Assembly: GCA_907163375.1 (NCBI GenBank)
Contig: CAJQUW010001999.1
Coordinates: 32,149-96,148 of the forward strand
DNA length: 64,000 bases
Reading direction: 5' to 3'
Origin: Prostheceraeus crozeri
Taxonomy: Eukaryota > Platyhelminthes > Polycladida > Euryleptidae
Shown here: positions 33,181 to 45,067 of the stretch, piece after piece
Layout: every line of letters starts with the position of its first letter
Numbering within the stretch: position 1 is the stretch's first letter
Translations under genes and position numbers: made by a program
The notes under the pieces: generated by a model
The model's database searches: none
What the model was told of the DNA's origin: nothing
What the model saw: only the letters and a program-made list of their open reading frames with translations

Positions 33181-36100
33181 CCACACACTGCAGCTGCAGC
33201 ATTCAAACTCTATATCTTTGTAATCCATACCCTTCTCTTCTCAAATTCACAATTTTCAGTTGCTATGTCTATCTAAGTTGCAACTTATTAGGCTTATCTC
33301 ATACTGCTATTCCTATTAAACAACTGTTCTTACAAAATCCTTCCCTTCCTATACCTATTTTATAAATCTCTTGGCCAAAATTACAAGGAGTACAAGTTCG
33401 ACAATTTCAAGCATCCGTTGCCAGGAGTTACAGCTGAGCAAAACGAAACTCGTATACAATAATGACCTCATATGCATAACTAAATTATGTAGTGTTTCAA
33501 AACAAAATTCATCTCTTTCCCCTTGGAGAAACCTAGACAAAATCTGTGGCAAAAAATCTTTCATAAATTAGCTAAATGACACACAAGTCATCGATTAAGC
33601 TAAATAGAAAATCTGCTGTTGATCAAAAATGTAATACAATTATGCGAACATCTGTTGGACCGAGTTCTAATTAACAGCATCAACCAAAGAGATGCTAAAA
33701 TTCAATCAAATGATTTGTTGTTGATGAGTTCTCATGAGCAACGTCAGTAATCGGCAGGTTCCAAACTTTTGACAAAGGATCGTCATTGGAATTCTACCCC
33801 TTCGTTTGTCCGGGAGTTGTTAACCTACTTCAATTTAACCTTGAGTACGTTTTAAAATATCGAAACATTCGTAGACGGTTTAATGATAATTTCGTAGATG
33901 TAGAGTTGATGATAATTTCCAATATGTGGTGGGGTACATGCCAGGGTTAGAAGCCCACTTATTGGCCTATGTATGAGGTGGAGGCTAAGCACATCGGTGC
34001 GGGCCTGTATCACTGCATCATATTGGAAAAATCAAATCTAACGAAGTAAATAAGCAAGGAAATTATTTTTTAAAAAAATTATATTCCTGGAAAAGATGGA
34101 TCGTTTATAATGGGTTGGAGAATTCGAGGATAAGATAAAGAAGTTATAAAGAAAATCAGGACGAAAGAATGAATATGAGTGACCCATGAACAATGAAATA
34201 TAATGAAGAGAGCTAATGTGACTCTTCTCTTCACTTCTAATTATTCTGATCGATTGTTGTAAATGGTTCATTTGTACAGCTGTCAAAAAAACTCAATCCA
34301 TGATAAATTGAAATTATGAAAATTCGGTTGGTTCGCTCCATATTGTCCTATAAATACTGACTAATCTGACTTAGTCCTCGACTTTAGACTGGAACTAACT
34401 GCTCCAAATATTTTGACATGTGAAGACAAGAAATGTGAACGTGGATTTTATCCACCAGTGGCTCAATACATTACAGGCAATTAAGAGGGTGCCGAGAAGG
34501 CACATATGCAGAAATTATAGCGATCCGCATTGAATGTCACTCTGCCCGGTTTAACGTCAATGATTCCGATTTGAATTTCAACAATATGCGTTGATGCAAG
34601 GTTCTCCGGATTGTGTTTCTCCACGCTGTGAAATAACCGTTATTCTTTCCTCCCCTGAAGTTCAGGCGCATTCTCTTCTCATTGCCAATCTGATTAGATC
34701 TCATCACACTTCTGAGATCAGCATTTCTTATGCTGCGTCTCAGTTCTGTCATTGATCTTCGTTCAAATAATTTTATCGAACAAATGCATCCTGTTATTGA
34801 GTTTCCTCTCGAGTCTTGTGATGTTTTCTTTCATGGCTCAGGTTTCCGATGTAGCGTGCATGTTCATAATATGTAACTACATGCATATGATGTAACAACG
34901 CGCTCCTAACGAATGTTTGGTATCCAAGTATAGATCCTCTTCGGTGGTAGATGCTGCGGAAAGTAAGTATACACTGAAGTTCTAGGAAGGTTTTCCAATC
35001 TGGTGTGGCGCCAGTCATCTTTACTGGGCAAGTCACTTTACATGCCAATTCAACAACATCAACTACACTCGAGATTATCATCACCCATGTTGCTTGTTGA
35101 TGGTAATCTTGACCGTTTAGGTGACCTCGTCTTCTCATCTTCTGCACTCGATGCAAAGATAAGCATGCAGTGTGGACAGGATCGTGCGACGGGGATGATT
35201 TTTTTTGGAGCTCGAAAAAAATAATCGTACTCCTACCAGCTCCTTACATGCTCCACACCGCTTCATCAACTTGAAGCGTCACTTTTTCAGATTGCTGAAC
35301 TTTCTGTTTGTGAACCTTCTACATTCCAATCTTGTGAATTCAAGTTCTTTTACCTCAGTTTGAGCGAATCGAGAAATTCAGCGATTTTGACTAGGTTATC
35401 TGCATCGCTGAAGGGCAATCTAGGCGCTAGAATAAGCACATACCCTTGATCAGCGGTAGTACGTCTGCGTGAATTTACGCAGGATTAACGCAGTCCGTGA
35501 ATGTGAGAAAAATGGGCTCCTGCGTGAAAAATCCGTGCCCTTCAGCGGGAATTTCATGGATGATTATAAGGAAATGCCTCTTCGATTTGTTAGGTGAAGT
35601 TTTATTTAACAAGATAAGTTAGAGGACAAGTCAAGTTTTCATGGTATTCATTACAACAAAAGGGCGAGGAGGAAAAGTTGGTCACTAAAGTGATTTGCTA
35701 GCTAGGCGAATGCTGAGGGCGTTACCACGCAAGACAGCTATCAAGTTTTATAATGTCAAGTTCAACGCTTTATAACAACTTAGTTGCAGCATTGAGAAAA
35801 TAGCATTGCTACTTATAATTTTTTCAGCATAACTTTGGAGTAACTCATGGGGAGGTATGGGCCACCTAATCGGTGGTGATATGGACCGGCCCATAAAACA
35901 CCATACTGCATGTATGTAGGAAGTAATCCCATATCAATCTAATTTGAACTATCTGCATCTTTTTTTTGTTATTACACTCTACTAAAAAGGATTCATGTCA
36001 TGTGAGGTCGACAATGTTTCATATTGTTCTATTTTAGACCCTGGGATTTCCAGAGTTTTTCTACGAATCACATTAAGTTTGTTTGCATATCCTAGTTCGG

Positions 36101-36744
36101 GCTTATCCTTAAACACGATACCACGACTTCATACATTTAGTTGCTAATTTTTTTGCGAAACGCAATTATCCAAAAAAGCATTTCCTTTATCTATTCGCGT
36201 AGTCAATGTGATGGCTCTATTCAAAATCGATTGTGTTCTTTGTAGCTCAAAAGTTTCATTCATAAAATTATAAGCCCTTTCGAATTTATTCTGGGCATAA
36301 TAGACAATGATTGTTATTAATTGATAAAATCTGTAAACCATCAAGCCATCAAAATCAATAATTCAACACGACCTTCAATAATAAGATTTTATACACTTCA
36401 AAGGATCACAACTGACACAATAATCTCTTAAGAAACATGTTGTATATTGCACAGTAGAAAATGCACATTCGATTCGATCTGATATTAGATTTCGTGGTGG
36501 CCCATACCTCTCACCCAAAATTGAAAAGTCCGATTTTTCTAGATTTCGGTTTTTTTACTATTTGTTTCCATGTAAGATTTTTTATGGGTCAATATGGTGC
36601 TACCGCTTATTCCTTGGTCTTCGAGAAACTATACAGTGGTATAGAGGTACTCATTATTGAACAGAGGAAAATCTACTTCGTCCTAATCCAGGCTGGCCAA
36701 TACCTCCTCGCTCTCCCCTATATCACGCACGATTGAAGGGAGAA
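33181..36744. other. Mostly unassigned interval
   Basis: No supported gene. Minus-strand frames between about 34540 and 35270 contain protein-like fragments (e.g. CPHCMLIFASSAEDEKTRSP, MKRCGACKELVGVRLFF) that could be a decayed zinc-containing ORF. I cannot name it. A motif cluster near 35465-35520 (CTGCGTGAATTTACGCAG) forms a short palindrome. Confidence 0.35.
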
Positions 36745-36770
36745 CCATCATCATCATCATCATCATCATT
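36745..36770. repeat. ATC trinucleotide microsatellite (LINE 3' tail)
   Basis: About eight ATC/CAT units directly abutting the 3' end of the minus-strand LINE. Such simple tails are typical of RTE-like LINEs. Confidence 0.85.
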
Positions 36771-38270
36771 TATTTTCGTCAGCATTTTTCCCTCTTGCGA
36801 GGGGTTACTGACGTTCGCACCACGTTGACACGCCATTCCTCCATCTCGCTCGATCACTTGCATCTTCTGCTTTCAGACCAGCTCTTTTGCACTCCCTCAG
36901 CGCCATGCTCTTCCACGTGGTTGGTCTTCCTCTTTCTCGTCTTCCCTCCTTCTCAAAGGTCCATGCTTTCTTAAGTGGATGTGTATCATCTCTTCTCAGG
37001 ATGTGACCCATCCATCTTAAGCTACTCCTTTTCACCACCTCAACAACCGTCTCCGTCAAACCCAAATGCTTCATTAATTCGTCAGTGCTCTTTCTGTCAG
37101 CAAGTTTTACTCCGCACATTTTTCTTATCATGGCTCGCTCTGTTCTTCGGAGGACACCCTCTTCCGCAGATCTTATATTCCATGTCTCTGAGCCGTAGGT
37201 CATGACTGGCCGGATACCTACTTTATAAATTCTTCCTTTTAGTCTGTTAGTAAAGCGTCTTCCACATAGTACTGATGAGAGCTGATTAAACTTCATCCAA
37301 CCAAGACGGCATCTTCTGTCAATTGCTATCTCGCATCCACCACCACTGTTGATTGTGTCACCGAGATAACAAAAGCGTTCCACCTTCTCAATACCCTTCA
37401 TATACTCTTCATTCGTGCTGTTCATCTCACTTTCCCCGTCACTTCGCTGACACGACTTACAGACAAATCCATCTCCTTTGGTCTTCGTGAATCTCTTTAC
37501 GCCTGCGCACCTGGCATGTACCCACTTTCGACATGAATTACATCGTGCAGAATTTCTCATTACACGCTTGCGGCACACTCCACACGGATCTTGCTTGGCC
37601 TCATCAATTACTTTTTGACCACCACTCGCTCTCATCACCTTCGTTTTCTTGATGTTTACTTTCAGACCTTTGTTTTCGAACACTTTCTTCCAGTCATTGA
37701 ATGCAATTTCCAAACTCTCCATAGAATCCGACATTAACACCAGATCATCAGCGTACAATATATTCCATAGCGCCTCCTTTCGAGCAGATTCAGATAAGAC
37801 ATCCAGAACAGTGGCGAAGAGCAGCGGTGAAAGAACAGAACCTTGATGAACTCCTACTCCAACGCTAAAGCTGTCCGACAAACTCGCACTTCTGCCAAAC
37901 TTGATTTTCGTCACTGGATGCTCGTACAATTTCATAACGGCTTGGACTAGATATTCCGGCACTAGGCGTTTTCTGAGTGCCCAAGCGATCACTGGTCGAG
38001 GAACCCTGTCAAAAGCCTTCTCAAGATCAACAAAGCACATGTAAAGATCCTTTTTCTTCTCGATGTAGCATTCTTGCATTCTTCTGGCGATAAAAATGGC
38101 ATCAATCGCTCCTCTCCCAGGCATGAATCCAAACTGTATGTCGCTGATGTCAATGATGCTTCGAAGCTTTCGTTCAAGCACACGTTCGACAACCTTCATA
38201 CCATGTTCTAACAATTTTATACCCCGATACGAACCACATTCCATTCTGCTACCTCTGCCTCTGATCCTCA
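36745..38270 (-). mobile_element. 5'-truncated RTE-like LINE with open reverse-transcriptase frame
   Basis: Element body on the minus strand ending in a simple tail (ATG)n at 36745-36770, after an AATAAATGATG junction. The 5' end stops abruptly about where the fingers of the reverse transcriptase begin, the usual result of incomplete reverse transcription. The retained coding part has no stop or frameshift, so this insertion is young compared with the other LINEs here. Confidence 0.88.
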
Positions 38271-38271
38271 A
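36805..38271 (-). CDS. LINE reverse transcriptase with embedded PHD-like zinc finger (partial)
   Basis: 488 open codons. Order: ECGSYRGIKLLEHGMKVVER, IQFGFMPGRGAIDAIFIARR, LYMCFVDLEKAFDRVPRPV, GVHQGSVLSPLLFATVLDVL, ILYADDLVLMSDSME (catalytic YADD) and a thumb region. Between the thumb and the C-terminus lies a Cys/His block: CGVCRKRVMRNSARCNSCRKWVHARCAG..GFVCKSCQ, with spacing like a PHD/treble-clef finger. The end carries the GSETWNIRSAEEGVLRRTER and LRWMGHILRRDDTHPLKKAW blocks. Related LINEs in other invertebrates carry this finger, a family fact recalled rather than searched. Endonuclease absent because of 5' truncation. Confidence 0.87.
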   Translation of the reverse strand: MRIRGRGSRMECGSYRGIKLLEHGMKVVERVLERKLRSIIDISDIQFGFMPGRGAIDAIFIARRMQECYIEKKKDLYMCFVDLEKAFDRVPRPVIAWALRKRLVPEYLVQAVMKLYEHPVTKIKFGRSASLSDSFSVGVGVHQGSVLSPLLFATVLDVLSESARKEALWNILYADDLVLMSDSMESLEIAFNDWKKVFENKGLKVNIKKTKVMRASGGQKVIDEAKQDPCGVCRKRVMRNSARCNSCRKWVHARCAGVKRFTKTKGDGFVCKSCQRSDGESEMNSTNEEYMKGIEKVERFCYLGDTINSGGGCEIAIDRRCRLGWMKFNQLSSVLCGRRFTNRLKGRIYKVGIRPVMTYGSETWNIRSAEEGVLRRTERAMIRKMCGVKLADRKSTDELMKHLGLTETVVEVVKRSSLRWMGHILRRDDTHPLKKAWTFEKEGRRERGRPTTWKSMALRECKRAGLKAEDASDRARWRNGVSTWCERQ

Positions 38272-39570
38272 ACCAGATCATGGAAAAAGCCGATAAAGAT
38301 TCAAAGCGTAAGTCGTACAAAGAAAATCTGAAAACCGTGCGAGTGAAAGATTGCAAATTGGTGAAAATTAAGTGTAGGTTGGGAAAGATCGATTAAAATA
38401 ATTGAAGGTTCATTAAGGACTGGAGAACTTCGTCGAACATATGATCTTATACATATCGACATGTAGAGACAAATTTTCAGGGAATGTCTTCCTGAATTTT
38501 AAGGACGAATTTGACAATTTCTGAGATTGATGCATATCTGTCATTTAAAAAATGGGGGATGGGGGTAGGCTGTGTAATGCAGACGATTGCCTTTTTTCAT
38601 TAGTCGATGTTTTGAAGAGACCTCTTGTGACATCACATACATGGCGAAATTAAAAATTCGCTCCGAAAATTTCCGTAAATTTATATATAGCTATACTGTA
38701 GCGACAGCAGCTATATTAATAGCAACAGTCGCTTAGCATAACTTTGTACTATAGATTAAACCCTTGATCCTTCTCTTATGTGCAAGACAAGTGTTATAAC
38801 AATGCTGATGGTGCTTTACCTTTATTCGAGATATCATTTTGTAGAAAGATTTGCACTTACATGTTTATATATATGTCTTTGTATCAAGATATCAACATTC
38901 AGATTTCAAGACGTAAATTTTGTTTCTGCAAGGTTTCTGTTAAGTACACTTGGTTTTTCCCAACAATTTTAAATTTTCATGTTGTTAACTATCACACCTA
39001 GACACTCCTACCTATGCTCAATTGATTTTTATAAACCACATAATGCAAAGAGCGTATGCTTTTCCGTGTTTGTTTTTTTCTCATGTGTCATGTATGCAAC
39101 TTAGAGGTATATTTACATCTTCACTATGTAGGTTTCATGACTGATATACCTATGCCTGTTGCAAGTAGTGACAAAATAACTACAGGCGGAGGTATCTCTG
39201 TATGTCGAAGGATGGGTAGATAAGGTATTTCAAATCCCATTTAATGTGACGTATATTTCCATACTTCTAGATATAGGATGTTTCAAAAATTCTGCATGCA
39301 AATCTAGAGATGTCGCCATTAGACTACTTCATTTGATTCATAAATGCACCTAGGCTTATATCACAATAATGTTTAGTTAATACAATATGTACAATGTGTT
39401 GATTAAAAAGATCAATGTATAGTTTCACACTACATGCATATGCAATAGGCTTCTAGAAACTCATAATTCATATTATGATAAACTATTCAAGTAAATTGAC
39501 CCACATGAACTATTGCAGTTTTCAGTTAACGATTTCATTATTTTTGACATAAATCATGCAGCCACCACTA
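38272..39570. other. Non-coding interval
   Basis: No supported gene or repeat. A short G-rich run (GGGGGATGGGGGTAGG) occurs at about 38556-38571. Confidence 0.45.
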
Positions 39571-39775
39571 CTGGCCATATAGGCCAGTGGTTAAGTGCTT
39601 GGTCTAGCAATCTTTCGGTCCAGAGGTCGAGCCCGAAAGTGTCACCGGAAGTCGACAGGAAGGGAATCCGGGTTAAAAAAAGTCGCAACGCTTCAGATAA
39701 AAGTCTTTGTCAGCATCGTTCATACTTTGTGTATGGGGGAGTGTTGACGTTGAACCATCATTTTTTATACAACAT
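39571..39775 (+). repeat. tRNA-derived SINE, copy 2
   Basis: GGCCAGTGGTTAAGTGCTTG (A-box side), then GGTCCAGAGGTCGAGCCCG (B-box), GGAAGGGAATCCGGG, CAGATAAAAGTC and ATGGGGGAGTGTTGACG. It matches the copy at 19159 across head and body. Confidence 0.82.
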
Positions 39776-39984
39776 GCGAAGATGTATTGCAAAAATCTTC
39801 ATAGGCCTAAACTTAATGTACATGTACAAATGTATTGATAAGCCCCTACGTTAATTTTGCGTCTCTACGTGAAAATAGGAAAATTTCCGCGTACGACCAC
39901 TGCCCTTGATGCAGGCCGACCTTAACAACGAATTCCTCAGTATTGATATTCAACTCTCACCTTCGACGTGGCATCTATATTCAT

Positions 39985-41890
39985 TACCTGTGTTGCTCAA
40001 ATGACCCACTTATCTTCGTTAAATGCATTTTCCATGTCGACGAGCGCGAAGTAGATGTCCTTCTTCCTGATGAAACATTTCTTGTGTAATTGTCGAACGA
40101 TGAAAATGGCATAATTCATGCTTCTTCCAGGCATACTGTATACCGAATTGCATGGAATAGATCTACACCCTCTACCTCATTAGGCAGCCTCAGATGAGCG
40201 CGCTCTTCTGTCTTCAGCGCATGATCGAGCACTTGTCGGCTCCGATAAATTCGACAGTCAAAAATATTGTCATTTTCTTTTAAACAATTCACAATGCTCG
40301 AGCGACACCATTCCTGAGAGACTTTGGGCATCATGCGGGGTTGGTGTGAAAATACCCATGAGTTTTTTTAAGTAGGTGCATTTTTAATAGACGGCTAACA
40401 ATGGACTATCCGATTTGATATAAAGATGCGTATTGACATTTTCTAAGTTAAGTTTTGATTATGTGAGATGCATTGTACACACAAAACCTAGCGGCATGCA
40501 AGAATCATGCTATTTTCAATAATGCTTTCCAATATATATTCTTTATGGCTAGATAATGGTTCAGATCTTAATGTACATTGTAGATGGCATGATAATAAGG
40601 GATTGATTTATGCTCACCGCCAGAATAAGACCATGATCGAAATTAGCCAGGTATTTGATAAAAGTGCTCTACTAAAACAAAGTAGCAAAAATAGAAAAGG
40701 TCAGTCTATATATATACCATTCATATCTAGAATGTATGTGATACGTGCAAACTGTTAATTGGAATCTACTACAGAGATTGAGATATAGAAACCAAAAGAA
40801 AATCTAGAATAAACTGTGAAAAAATCACACCCCTTCATGAAAGTGCATATTGAGTTGATTCCTGTTACCTATACGAATCATGCAATGGTTAAAGAAGAAC
40901 AAAATGGCTTTTGAAACAATGATGACCAGAAGCAGCATATCCACATGATGGATGCAAGATAAATATAATAATGACAAGTCATCAATGTTGTATCCGTGCT
41001 CTCTCATAGCGCAATACGCATCCACTTACTTTTGGACTCATGGAGTCTCACATTTGATACATTGTTTCTGAGTTTGGTGTGTATTAGTCCAAAACTTGAG
41101 AATATTCGCCGAAGTCCTGCATTTCTCTCTTCATGATGTCACAGAAGTATTTCGATCCAGATAGAGTTCATTTATTCCTGCCCCACTGCCAGTATCTCAC
41201 GAGTTTATGAACATGTCCAAGTTCGGAATTGAACACTGACTTTGGAAAAAATGTCATGTCTTGATTTTAGCAGAAATTGCGGGATGGATAATTTTCCACC
41301 AAATAATCTTGCATCCTCGCACATGTTTAATGATAACATAGGTAACTTCGTTATTTTCTGGGAAGTCATGTAACCTACGCCAGAATGTTGAAGTCTGTTG
41401 AAGCTTGATCTTCTGTATCAGATACAGCGCTATCTAATTACTCTGGCATGTCACTATCATCAACGAAGGACTAAGATATGAACAAAGATCTGCACTGTTT
41501 TCTTTTTATTCTGTCGAGGGCGTCAGCAGCTTTATCTCATATTTAAAAGCCGATCTAGAGACCCAAGTATTAAAAAAACGCCATATTGAAAGGGTCTCTA
41601 GAAACCCATGGGGTTTTTAATTGGATTTCAAAATAGGCTAACCCTGGTATCATGAACAATTCTGTTATTGACCGTGATTACTTTCGACCTTCCAATGCCA
41701 GCAGCTTGTGTCATCTCTAGTACGATGCCCGAACGTCGGACCGCCTTGTTCTTTTTCACCGCGATGATTGCTAAGCATGTCATATCTACTGTGACCGTTG
41801 GTGGTGAATCTTCAGCAGGCGCATCAACCAGTGTATCAAGCGCTCCCGGATTCTCTAAAATTTCGACCAGATATTCCCAAATTTTCGGGA
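39985..41890 (-). mobile_element. RTE-like LINE fossil split by an insertion
   Basis: Minus-strand pieces in LINE order. At 41890-41650: PPTVTVDMTCLAIIAVKKNK, then SGIVLEMTQAAG, corresponding to the KNGKA.GPSGIVAEMLKAAG block. Then from 40335 down: QEWCRSSIVNCLKENDNI, CRIYRSRQVLDHALKTEE (G.YRGI.LL.HALK), and fragments of MQFGYMPGR, AIFIVRQL and KKDIYFALVDME in other frames. About 1.3 kb of unrelated sequence (about 40345-41640) separates blocks that are adjacent in the family. Heavily mutated, older than the LINE at 36745-38270. Confidence 0.62.
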
Positions 41891-42947
41891 ATCGATAAAT
41901 TCAGAAAAAATCACATTGAATAAATTATCCTTGAGGTACCTTCATCTCGTAACTGACTTTTAGATCAAGATGAGTGAGGTGCTCTGTATAATGCTAGAAA
42001 CATCATAAGCAAGCTGATATATACTCAACCAAAATATTTCATTGTGTTCTACAATTCTATTATACAATGTTGACAAACTCGTTCAGCAAATGGTTGTGGC
42101 TCCTGATTAGAAAAAAACCAGGATTGGCAATTTTATGGGAAAAACTCGTTTTGACCAGGGCAGTGGGAAAAACTGGCAAATACCGGATAAAAATAGTATA
42201 AACCGGGAAAGCGGAATAATGAAAATATAATTGTATTAGATTACGGTGGGAAACGTGCTTTGGCTTTTGACTTTCTTTTTCAGAATCGGTGTTTCTGGAT
42301 TTTTGTAGCGCATAAATACCTTTTAAATTATGTTTGTTGTCTTCGATCAATTTGATGTAAAAAATGTGAACATAGGATACACATAATCACTAATCCGAAG
42401 CAGTTTCTTAGGTATTTTATTCAAACAATTCGTGCTTTAGTGAATTATTGTTAATGCTTTAATATTTGCACTTCAAAACATGTCCAAGATTTCATATTAA
42501 ATATTTCCGTTTCCATAACTATCTAAAGCTCAATCTAAAGCTCTTGGAAGCTACGTGTGCGCTTGGAGCGACGATGAGACTTGCTAATATTGACAATATA
42601 AGATTTTAAATATGTTAAATAGGAGTGCCTGTTCAATCAGATTAGTCATCAGAGAGCAAACTAGTTAACCAGTTGATGAGACAATGTTCCACTTCCTGTT
42701 GGTCAGTCAATGAATTTCAAACAGTACATGTACAATAGCTGAAATTGTCCTGACGAATTCGTTTAATCGGTCGGTAGACGGATGACTAACTTCGGAAGCT
42801 GACTATGTAGGCCTACACATTGTACATCATTACGTGAAGCGCAACACGTAAAGAAATCATCCAGTGACAGAAAGTCATTCTCTTTCCACTAACAAATTTT
42901 TGGAAATAGAAATACATCTGATGTTATGCTTCTATAGAGAAGGAAAT
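41891..42947. other. Non-coding interval
   Basis: No supported gene. One copy of the palindrome GTAGGCCTAC lies at 42807. Confidence 0.45.
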
Positions 42948-44644
42948 TAGTCCTGTGCAAACACGACCCGACCCGATGCTTGTGTTTTGTTGACTTCCTT
43001 TATATATATATACAATGTATATATTTCATGAATGCATGTGTATACATATTTTCTGCATGTTTACATGCACTTTTTGTGGAATTTTGAATAAATGTCCTCG
43101 ATCGCATATCTAATTCCAACGCTATATAGACCTATCGTTTCATCAAAATGCAAATTTAATTAAACTGATGAAGTTTGAATAATGCGCATAGTCCATACTT
43201 AACGTTCGTGTATTTTCGGCTTCAAATGATATTCGATAGAGTTCAAGTATACAGGTTTTGAAATACTGCTTTAATATATCAATGCATAATATTCACACTT
43301 CACATGCTTAAGGATACAAGCAACCAACATATTATTATCACACAAATGAAAACAAATACCTATACAGGGTGTTCACGTTGATCCCGCCGATTTTCTGATG
43401 GAACATTTTCATGCAATCTGTCGATGTCGTGAGCCGATTTCTATGTGAAATGAGGTCAGGATGATTCAAAGTTTTGTATTATTGATCTCAGATATCTGCT
43501 ACTGAAATGTTACTTCAGTTTGTCACGCACTTGATTTTTGAATGATCATGGAGTACAAAGACTTAACAACTGCTGAAATAGCGACTTTAGTTTTCTTTTC
43601 TGTTGCATTTAGTTGTGAAAAAGCTCGTCGTTTGTTTGCTGAGAAATTCGATAAAGCGACGAAGCTTATCGAAAGGAGGATTTGCTTTAGCGACGAAGTT
43701 ACCTTCCACATCAACAGCTCTGTGAATCGTCACAACAGCTTCGTATGCTCGCACGATAATCCTTAAGCCATATCTGTGACACCCATGCGATCAACCAGTA
43801 TCCTTTGCTGGTCAATGACATCTCCCAAGTTCGGCATCGTTTTTCATGTTGCCATGACAACAATGAATGGCAAACTTCATAAAGGTGTGCTGACCACGCA
43901 CGTATTGCCACTTCTTCAACAACGAAGATACAGACATCTTCTATTTCAACAAGATGGTGCACCAGCGCATTACGCTACGATTGTTCGTGATCTCTTGAAT
44001 GAAAAATTACCAGGAAGGAGGATAGGACGAGGTATTCAATGGCACCAAGGTCTCCAGACCTATCCGTCAATGACTTCTGGCTGTGGGGAGCTATTCGAGA
44101 CAAACTGTATTCATCACCTCGTCCTCGCACTCTTTCTGAGTTGCGAATACGCTTAGAGAGCTTGTTGCAGAACATCCCATTGAAGTCATCGAAAAGCTTG
44201 CCATTCGTTTCTCAAACGTTTGTTTGTTGCAAACCAAGGTGGACACTTAGAATTGTTACTATGACACTTTTCCTATTACATTTCAAATACGGTTTGTTTT
44301 ATACGATAGCTAATGTACATTTTCATCATTAAAATTCAAGTTTAAAGGGATTTATATTTCTTAGTAAAATCGGCGGGATCAACGAGAACACCCTGTATAC
44401 CGATTGTAATCGTGGAAAGAGCAATTTCCTATTCATTTTGCCTTCACAAAGTTGAAGCCTAAATATTGAAAAGCACATTCTCCACGGTCACCATAATTTT
44501 ATTTTCAATGTATTTTTTCGGGTTGTGTTCAGGTTTTTTGGCATCCGTAGAATTTTCGGGTCGGGTTCAGAGACATGGTTCGGTTTCGGATGGAGGGTGG
44601 TCGGGTCGGGTTCGGATTCAACTCATAGCCGTTGCTCATCTCTA
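42948..44644. mobile_element. hAT-like element interrupted by a mariner
   Basis: The left end TAGTCCTGTGCAAACACG, followed by ACCCGACCCGA, pairs with the right end GGTCGGGTCGGGTTCGG... GTTGCTCATCTCTA (imperfect inverted ends, 10 of 13 terminal bases). Flanks AAGGAAAT and GATGAAAT match at 6 of 8 positions, consistent with an aged 8-bp hAT duplication. Without the inserted mariner (43375-44395) the element is about 0.67 kb and non-coding. Confidence 0.55.
43375..44395 (+). mobile_element. Deleted mariner-superfamily transposon
   Basis: Termini CAGGGTGTTCACGTTGATCC and the inverse ...GGATCAACGAGAACACCCTG, each next to TA. Inside, broken plus-strand frames give CFSDEVTFHINSSVNRHN, HLLFQQDGAPAHYATIVRDL and MAPRSPDLSVNDFWLWGAI, the three catalytic neighbourhoods in order. 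At about 1.02 kb it is far shorter than the copy at 17303. N-terminal DNA-binding regions are largely missing and at least two frame changes occur. A different mariner lineage from the copy at 17303, judged by terminal sequence. Confidence 0.88.
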
Positions 44645-45067
44645 GATGAAATAGCATCAAATTTTGAATGCCACCTACGAAGTAACTAATCAGCGAAATA
44701 AATTCTTCACGCTTAGTAAACTAAAATGTCCCACTTAATATTCAAGCAGGTTTGAAATTTTTTGGGTATCTTCGTGTGACTACTCTTGTCTACATATTCC
44801 CTCATATAGGTCCAGTTTGCACCCCAGGTAATATATTTCTCCATGACCTCAGTTTCTAAATATCATGAGGGATTAATATTTTTTGAGATCGAATCATTCG
44901 CCTTGATTAAAGACAGAAAATACCTCTTGCTGATGTTTTCGCTTAATTGGGTATGCTCAAAGAAGAGGAAACATCGGGAACAATAGCCCCTTCCAAGTAA
45001 CGTAGACGTGAGCTTCACCACTCCTTCTTCCTATATGTAATTTTGTTCAAGTAATGTCAGATGTCAT

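Noticed and set aside
34537-35224. Open frames on both strands with zinc-finger-like Cys pairs
   Set aside because: Frames conflict, no splice model joins them and no domain is clear. Mentioned only as unassigned sequence.
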